DNA of 64,000 nt from Haliclona indistincta (Eukaryota; Porifera; Demospongiae; Haplosclerida; Chalinidae), in contig OZ024785.1 in assembly GCA_964017065.1 (NCBI GenBank), forward strand, positions 9,937,086 to 10,001,085, in the 5' to 3' direction. Positions 56,422-64,000 of the stretch are shown one piece after another. Position 1 is the stretch's first letter. Each line of letters starts with the position of its first letter. Under the pieces are notes generated by a model. That model was not told where the DNA came from. It made no database searches and was given only the letters and a program-made list of their open reading frames with translations. The position numbers and the translations under genes were made by a program.

Positions 56422-59400
56422 TTATTCAGTTTTTATTGTTTTGTCATGACCAAGTAGTCTAAGGTGCTTGATGTGAAGTTTGATAATATCATAGGCTGAG
56501 TCAACACATCGATATTTGATACCAAACTCGGCGCAAGTCTTCTTGACAATTGGAGTAATATAAGAGTAGTGTGACTGACAGACGCCAGGGAAGAGATGGT
56601 GAGCTGTCTGGTGATTGAGGTGTCCAGTGAATACTGAAAAGAACCAACTGTCAGTAGCAAAGTCCATTGTAGACGAAACTTGGAGCTCGGCCCTAAGATA
56701 ATGTGAAACAATGAATATTTCAACACTTAGATTTACCAGTCCATGTGAAAAACTTTATTCTTGTCTGGTTTAGGCCATTCCACTTCACTTGAGATGTGAG
56801 TGGATTGAGTTATAATAGCTAGCCAGTATGCAAAGGCAATTTCAGCCACAAAGTTATAAAATATCTGTGGAATAAATGCTCAATGAATAACACAAATTAT
56901 AAAGTTTCTTACCACTGAGCTAAGTGGCATGCAACAATATGGTATGATCCCACGAAGTGTTACATATGCTACTTTAGAATAGACAAAATGTATCCACTGG
57001 CCAGTACTGGGAGGATTCACTCGTGTGGTGTTCGCTGTAATACAATAATATTATCTTTGCTACATAAATATACGGCACAACTCTCACATATTTTGTTCCA
57101 TCCAAACATGGCAGGGAAGTCCAATATCCATTTCCTGATGCCAAACTGTGAGTATTCAAGAGAGATAGTACAATGACGAGTGGTAGGAAGTTAGACAGAC
57201 AAAGCTAACAATTCCATACACTGCTGGCAGGTATATGTGTTGATAGACATGCTGTGGTAACCACTTCTGAGTCCATTTGAGTCTAGAGAAATCCTGAAAG
57301 AAATCACAATAAATTATTATACAACTCCATCAAGTCCCAATACATACCACATCATTAGAGGCACCAATGTCTGGATCAGCTCCATCAATGTTGGTATAGA
57401 TATGATGACCGAGAGTATGCTAAAGACAAACGAGTATAATAAACCTAACCTAGCTGTAACAAACCTGACCTAGCTGTAACAAACCTGACCTAGCTGTAAC
57501 AAACCTGACCTAGCTGTAACAAACTTGACCTAGCTGTAACAAACCTGTCCTAGCTGTAACAAACCTGACCTAGCTGTAACAAACCTGACCTAGCTGTAAC
57601 AAACCTGACCTAGCTGTAACAAACCTGACCTAGCTGTCACAAACCTGACCTAGCTGTGACAAACCTGACCTAGCTGTGACAAACCTGACCTAGCTGTGAC
57701 AAACCTGACCTAGCTGTGACAAACCTGACCTAGCTGTGACAAACCTGACCTAGCTGTGACAAACCTGACCTAGCTGTGACAAACCTGACCTAGCTGTGAC
57801 AAACCTGACCTAGCTGTGACAAACCTGACCTAGCTGTGACAAACCTGACCTAGCTGTGACAAACCTGACCTAGCTGTGACAAACCTGACCTAGCTGTGAC
57901 AAACCTGACCTAGCTGTGACAAACCTGACCTAGCTGTGACAAACCTGACCTAGCTGTGACAAACCTGACCTAGCTGTGACAAACCTGACCTAGCTGTAAC
58001 AAACCTGACCTAGCTGTAACAAACTTGACCTAGCTGTAACAAACCTGACCTAGCTGTAACAAACTTGACCTAGCTATAACTATTTTACCTGATGGTTCCA
58101 AATGTGATGTGAGAATATGAAACACTGCGTCGGAACAGCTACAAGTGACCACATCCATGGTTTGTGAGTAATAGCAAAATGGCTGCAATCAAAGTGGTGT
58201 AACAACAATAAAATCGTACAATATGCACTGAGAAAAAAACAGTGAAACCAAGAAATCTGTGCTAACAATCCAGAAAATCTGAAAGGGAGTGCATCACTGA
58301 TTGCGCGTAAAGTGTGATGAAAATTGTAATTAATATGAAACTTGCAATAAAAATGGCTATAAATTGGAGTTCCAGCCTAAAACAGCTGAAGCCACCTATG
58401 ATTTATTCTGTGTCAGCTTTTCTACCATAATAATACCAGCTACTGCTGGGTGTGATTAGTTAACCTATAGCTTATGAATATCTTTATTTTAACCTCTAGG
58501 GATGCACCCTAGATCATCCTGAAAAGCTGCAATTAGGCAATAATCATAATAGGTCAACACCTAAATACAACCATCAAAGATGATAATTGTAAATGTATTA
58601 TTACTCAACATACCTGAGGTCATGACCAGCTGTCATTGTCATTAAACTAGTGGAGAAGCCCCAAGCTAAGGAGAAAGTCACTCCAAGTAACCATGAAGAA
58701 TGATAGCACAGCTGTAGCAAACCAAACATACTATCATACCATCAACTGCAAAAATATCATTTCACACTCACCACAAGGTACCAAAACGCATAGGTAAGAA
58801 ATATAAAGATGAAGTAGTAAGCGAACATCCGATAGTCTACCTTTGGATCCTGTACATATACACAAAAGTTACACACTTGCTTGATCACTAAATACATGAA
58901 TTAACTCATAAACAGGTTCTATGCATAGCTATCGCAACAATATACCATATTGTTGTCCTTGAAATAACGCTCCACCCTGCTCTTCAGCGTAACATAGAAT
59001 TGACTAGTAAGTGTTGGAGAGAAATTAAAGGGACGAGTAGGTTGCTGCATTTACCTGATTTCTGGAAAGACAGGCATCTCGTTATCAATCAGCTCTCCAA
59101 CATAATACTTATCCATAGTTCTGTAATAGAGGAGTGCAGCAAATAGGTGTTTGTGAAAGATTTACTAGCAACAGTAGAATGCTTCGTAAAAATGCAGATG
59201 TACTCACTTGGCTGTTTCTAGTTTGTGGTAGCACTGAAACAGCTGTGTGATGTCTCTCCCAGCGCCCAGCATTATCTGATCAATTCCACCAGGATGCTTA
59301 TGCACAAACTCACTCACATCATACACCTGTTGGAAGAAAAACAGTTGCTCATCCGCTGTCTTATACATATGCATGCTTGTAATCTTATTCATGCTTGTAA

Positions 59401-59648
59401 CCGGCTTGTATCCTTCACTACATGCTCGTGTTATATGCACATTGTAAACAAAGGGAAAGTGTGTATATAAACTGCTAACACTGATAAGGAGTGGTAGTGT
59501 GTTATTATACCTTGCCCTTGTAGGCAACGTGAGTGTTGCTTCTACGATTGAGTGCGCTCAGCTCGCGCCAAGTGAAACGCCGCGTTGCCGTTGGTATCGA
59601 GGGCAGATCATTGTCACCGAGAACAGCATCGGATTCCTCCCCGGGCAT
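56422..59648 (-). CDS. Cytochrome b5 front-end fatty-acid desaturase
   Basis: Membrane enzyme of the ER that inserts a double bond between an existing one and the carboxyl end of fatty acyl chains. The start at 59648 gives MPGEESDAVLGDNDLPSIPT, then a cytochrome b5 domain with heme-binding VYDVSEFVHKHPGGIDQIML. Later exons give the three histidine boxes: AGHDLS joined to HFAITHKPW (HDxxH, split by an intron), FSHHIWNHQ with HTLGHHIYTNIDGADPD, and HLNHQTAHHLFPGV (QxxHH, with Gln for the first His as in front-end desaturases). The end is LRLLGHDKTIKTE. Demosponges are rich in delta-5,9 fatty acids, so a delta-5 activity is plausible, but regioselectivity cannot be read here. One intron holds a 640-base tandem repeat. 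Confidence 0.88.
57441..58080. repeat. 20-base VNTR, exactly 32 units
   Basis: Thirty-two consecutive 20-base units (AAACCTGACCTAGCTGTGAC) with no length variation. Units 11-27 are identical with GTGAC endings; units 1-9 and 28-32 end GTAAC or ATAAC; unit 10 has GTCAC at the boundary. It lies inside a desaturase intron. Each unit carries TGACCT, which is AGGTCA on the desaturase coding strand. Confidence 0.95.
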
Positions 59649-59879
59649 CTTTTGGAGATCAGCTGATCCGCGAGCTCATCAGAAACCTCGCATGTGACAT
59701 GATCTCCCGCGCGCGCGCGCACACGACATTCTTTTTTCTAAACCACGCCTAGCAAAACAACTGTTGTAACCACGCCTTTTTTACTCGAGGCGCACCATAT
59801 CTGCGTCGCGAGTTGCAGCATAGATACAATATACTCACTGTATACTGTATCTATGGTTGCAGTAACTTGCTGTGCGAGA
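59649..59879. promoter_or_regulatory. Divergent promoter, desaturase/ABCA
   Basis: 231 bases separate the divergent start codons. The region has a CG alternation (59708-59720) and an imperfect palindrome at 59819-59857 (CATAGATACAATATACTCAC against its complement). The palindrome half resembles the inverted ends inside the element at 8736-10269. Confidence 0.55.
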
Positions 59880-62800
59880 ATGACTCGTACAAAGCACTCT
59901 GAGCGTGGAACGAAGAGGGAAAGAGAAGAGACTGGCAGCAATTCCTGTTCGTTGCTCTTTCGCCAGTTTTTCGTGCTGCTTTGGAAGAACATCATACTGC
60001 AGGTTACATAATCACCAATTTTGCTGAGTTGTATAAAATATGCATCTTTCTTTCTCGCTCAAAACTTTTAGGTCAGGCGACCGATTGGGACAGTATTTGA
60101 AATCATCGTTCCTATAGCATCTGTAGCTGTTATCATAGTGTTCAGGTAAAATAATCACAAGCGCACAAGTCATTTATACAAAGAGTGTGTGTCTGCCTTG
60201 CACTATAGATTTAAAATCTATGCTGACCACTGGTCTTCACTATCAGTGAGAAACGAGTTTAAAATATGAATAATGTCTTGACTTTTTATAGAATCGCGCT
60301 ATTTCGAGCTGAAGATCGATGCTTTGTGACCTTTCCATCTGACCATCTTACTGTGCCTAGCACAGGAAACTACACTGTCTACTATGCACCTAACAACATC
60401 ACTCAAGGTACCCATGCAGTCAGGAACAATCAATAGTTTTTACTGCATAGAGGTTACTTCATTTGTAATGAATGATACTTTAGTTGGGTGTGGCAGCTTG
60501 GGGTTTGGTTTATGGTTGACTGGCGACTATAATTTTGCACTATGTAGCAAAGAGATGGTGTCGAATCAAAAAACTTGATAATTCCAGTTTTGGATAGAGG
60601 CATCCATTGTACTGCATAGTTGCCTCATTCTGTATTCATACAGTATGTACTAGTGAAGTGAATGTGTACACTTCTGATAAATAGGAAGTTTTAAACAAGA
60701 CTGGAAGCTAACTGTTTGTTTTTTATTGAATTTAATAATTCCTATTTTGATACGTCTAATTGGTGAAATATGCTAGTTGGTCATGCCCGAACATATACAC
60801 GTAAAATAACTTGTCTAATTTTTGCTCCACAGTCAATCCAGTTATTCAGTCCATACAAGAACAGTTAGCCGACAGTGGAGGCGTGTTAGTAGGCGTGGCT
60901 ACAGAACAAGAGTTTATTGAACTGATCAGAGGCAATGGGAGCACTAATGGACAAATACCTGACAGTGATACCAGACTGTTTGGCTGCTTTCTAGACGGAG
61001 CAGGTTAGTGGAAAGCTTTAGATGCTGTACACACGAACAGAAAGTTATAGTAGTAACATATAGCATGTGACTGCTTTGGAGTATTTTTCTTCGCTATTGA
61101 AGCACCTTGTACCAGTCCCTCCCTTTCTTCCTGCTCAGGTCTTTACTTTGATCGTGTGACCGGTGATGAACTAGAGTACACCATTAGACTTCGCCATGAA
61201 GTGCCCACTGCGAACACATGGAGGACCCAGCGTATTGCTCCTGGAGTAGACCGGCCTGGACCAAGAGTAGTCAAGTCAGTAATAGTATCGTTATTGATAG
61301 CTTGCTGCATTCATAATTAGCCGTAAAAGTGTTGTGCATAATCACAGCACTGGCAGTCATGATAATAGTTTCTATAATGTCTATAATAGCTTCTCTAGCA
61401 AGTTACAAAATGTAATACAGTGTAGCATTGCAGTTTGTAATGGTACGTTGTATCTCGGTAACAGTATCAGAATCATGTTAATATGGTATGCGTCTTTGGT
61501 AACACAAGATGTCTACTGTAGATCAGCTTACTTTGATCACGGAATCCAATTGTAAAACAGCATCTAGTATGCTTCACTAGAAGGATAATATTTCAAATCA
61601 CAGCAGCTGGTATAGTAGGGATGCTCAATGGGTCATTGACCTGTGTAATGCTGACTGACTTCACACAATGCGTATCACAATACACTCATGTATACTGTGC
61701 TAGTAAATTAATTGTGAATTAAATGCTGTCGTTGCTCGGTCAATGGTCCACATTACTATAGCATGCTAATAGTGTTGACAGCTTAATACATGTACTGGTA
61801 CACCTTGCAAATGAGGTGTTGTGAATTTGCTTTAAAGGATAATTATAGTTCAGAATGCGTCCATTGAAAGTGCTACATTGCGAGAAATATAAGTCGTCTA
61901 TATCCTTGTGACGTGTCAAAAAATACTTGCATTGCGACGTGATAAATGGTTATAATGACATGTATGTGCTTTGATCTGTCGCTAACATTTCCTATTCGTT
62001 GTTAGCATAGAGCATGTACTAACAACTTGTTCAATTTCATTCGCAGTGCTTATCTCAACGATGGATTCCTTCACTTGGAGAAGATTGTGAGCGAAGCTAT
62101 CGTTCAATGGAGGACAGGAAACCCTATAACAGTGGACGTCAGTGTTCGGGTGAGTCAAGCAATGTTTGTCACTGAGCTCTTTATGTGAGTTTGTGTCTAC
62201 AGCAATTTCCTCACCCAAACTATCGCTCTGACGTCTTCCTGACCATCGTTGTGTTTTTGCTGCCTCTGTTTGTGATCCTCTCATTTCTGTATTCAGCTGG
62301 AGTCCTTGTCAAGGTGTGTGAGTGCATGACAGCAACATCTGCACTTAAAACTGGAAGTCTGGAACCCTGTGCTATACATACTGTACACATGATGTAGCTT
62401 ATGAATTATGCGTTTCCTCAACTGCATGAACATTGCGAAGCTATACGGCTTGAAGTCCACGATTGTATCTAAAGTTTTATGTGTATGTTTTTTGAATGTA
62501 CTTTGTTCATTGCATGTTGGAATGAATAGAGTTGCATTCGCCTTTTTCTCTGTCTGTGCTAGGAGCTGGTGTTGGAGAAAGAGACGCGTATTCGTGAGAC
62601 GATGTTGATGATGGGTCTGAGTCAGTGGGTGCTGTGGTCCACCTGGTACATCAAGCAGGTCCTGTTCTTGCTCGGACCAGCGATAATCATCACACTGTGT
62701 CTGAGGGTGAGTCATGTGATGAATGGCGGCCTATTGATCGTGGAGCGCGTACTTGATCGTGGAGCGCGTACTTTGTCATGCATCTGGGTAATGTACATGT

Positions 62801-64000
62801 ACTTTTCTTGTATAAGTATAACTGGGGGTTGGATATACACGTATCAACAACGATGCTGTGAAATGCTGTGTCGAATCTTGAAGTTTTTCTTATAAGCTCA
62901 AAATATCATTTTTTGTGAACTCTCTTCAAATGTTTGCTGATATTGATGTACGTGCTTTCCAACGTTTTTATTGTTGATACCTTCTTTTTGTTCTTGCAGT
63001 TTGGTAGGATCTTCCCCAACAGCAATGTACTCCTTTTGTTTGTCTATATACTCATGTTTGTCATCTCCGGGATAGCTTTCTGCTTCCTTGTAAGGTAATT
63101 GTGAAAATGTACATAACAACTTTTTAAAAATCATCTGCCCATAAACTGTTAATGACATTTTAAAATAATGAACTGCACTAATGGTGTCACTCTCTACATT
63201 ATGTATGTGTGAGGCTTCGTAAGTAAGATTGTACATTATACTTAAGAATCTTCTTGAAAGGGCAGAAAAAAACACACAAAATTATGTGTTCTCCTAGCAC
63301 ATTATTTTACTGTATTTTGTTTGTGTGTGATGTTTTCTTGTAGCGTGTTTTTCTCATCTGCTCGTATTGGTCTCATTGCTGGCTACATGCTCTGGTTCCT
63401 CTCCTACTTCCCTCAATTTGCTACAGCTAATCTGTTTGATGATCTCAGCCTGTGAGTCTACATGGACAGGCATATACAGTGGATTTTGCTATAGCCTGTT
63501 ATATCACATTTCTCTCCCTCCCTCCCTCCCTCCCTCCCTCCCTCCCTCCCTCCCTCCCTCCCTCCCTCCCTCTCTCCCTCTCTCCCTCTCTCACTCCCTC
63601 TCTCCCTCTCTCACTCCCTCTCTCCCTCTCTCACTCCCTCTCTCCCTCTCCCTCCCTCTCCCTCTCTCTCCTCATTCTAGTGGAGCCAAGCTTGCTATGT
63701 GTACTCTATCAAACAGTTGTGTTGGACTGGGTGTGAACGTTTTATCAATTCTGGAGCAACGTGAGGAAGGTCTACAGTTCAACAACTTTGGCTCTCCACT
63801 CTCCCTGGATGAAGAGTTCCATATGGGCTGGGTCATCCTCATGCTGTTGATCGACTCATTCGTCTACATGGTCTTAGCATGGTAATAACACTGACACAAA
63901 GTGACATAATGTCGTTGCACACGTAACTGTTGCTGTTCTACACAGGTATATTGATGCTGTTAGACCAGGCAAATATGGCGTCCCTAAGCCATTCTATTTC
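59880..64000 (+). CDS. ABCA-family lipid transporter, 5' part
   Basis: ABCA proteins are full-length ABC transporters that move lipids across membranes. Only the first membrane half is inside the window. The start MTRTKHSERGTKREREETGS leads to LLFRQFFVLLWKNIILQ and RRPIGTVFEIIVPIASVAVI, the typical ABCA first helix with the LLWKN motif. A large extracellular loop follows (DRCFVTFPSDHLTVPSTGNY, VNPVIQSIQEQLADSGG, VDVSVRQFPHPNYRSD). Then comes the helix cluster, with KETRIRETMLMMGLSQWVLW, the conserved cytosolic coupling motif of the family, and exons ending WYIDAVRPGKYGVPKPFYF, the segment just before the first nucleotide-binding domain. An in-frame ATG at 59853 is an alternative start. The ATP-binding domains lie beyond the window. 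Confidence 0.92.
63508..63672. repeat. CCCT/CTCT microsatellite in ABCA intron
   Basis: A long pyrimidine run (CCCT repeats, then CTCTCCCT and CTCACTCC variants) fills most of a short intron right up to the acceptor TTCTAG. The strand asymmetry could form triplex DNA. The open frames through it are artefacts. Confidence 0.9.

Noticed and set aside
57441..58080. CRISPR-like array of 32 regular repeats
   Set aside because: Units are contiguous with no spacers, in an intron of a eukaryotic gene. It is an ordinary tandem repeat.
63367..63885. A 172-residue Pro/Ser/Leu-rich frame
   Set aside because: It reads through a pyrimidine microsatellite and intron; the real ABCA exons lie on either side of it.

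Overview
The window is nuclear DNA from an early-branching animal, most likely a sponge. Most genes have many introns, several of them only about 50 bases long. Neighbouring genes sit very close, often head to head. The gene set is animal (Hippo kinase, SRSF2, FKBP11, AASDHPPT, ABCA, a front-end desaturase), and the multi-copy single-exon receptor family fits a sponge. The species assignment is inference: I cannot run a search.

Bases 1-12,490 hold no intact host gene. They are a graveyard of nested DNA transposons: a hAT-like MITE, two elements with 60-90 base terminal inverted repeats and about 9-10 base target duplications, two TTAA-flanked elements sharing a terminus, and several long hairpins. 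Decayed coding pieces are recognisable: a RecQ-type helicase fragment, a Ulp1-like cysteine protease, a PHD finger, and a THAP plus DDE transposase.

Bases 12,490-32,480 are a compact block of conserved housekeeping and signalling genes: ELAC2 (tRNase Z), an orphan ECM29-like exon, the last exon of a THEG-like gene, AASDHPPT (phosphopantetheinyl transferase), STK3/4 (MST/Hippo kinase with SARAH domain), SRSF2, FKBP11, a pseudouridine glycosidase/PfkB kinase fusion, and PRPF6. Three divergent pairs share promoters of 76-157 bases (AASDHPPT/STK3-4, SRSF2/FKBP11, pseudouridine enzyme/PRPF6).

Bases 32,500-56,300 hold the most unusual content: a tandem array of four nearly identical single-exon genes of about 1,250 codons. 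Each encodes a signal peptide, a large N-glycosylated beta-helix-like ectodomain, a cysteine-rich neck, eight or nine membrane segments and a tail with sorting-type motifs. Each has a matching TATA promoter. The copies are separated by about 0.7 kb inverted repeats and flanked by decayed copies on both sides. Variation concentrates in one ectodomain segment while the membrane part stays homogeneous. I recognise no named family. A surface recognition or sensory receptor is the best inference.

Bases 56,420-64,000 hold a cytochrome b5 front-end fatty-acid desaturase (minus strand), with an intron carrying exactly 32 copies of a 20-base repeat. Head to head with it is the 5' part of an ABCA-type lipid transporter that runs off the window.
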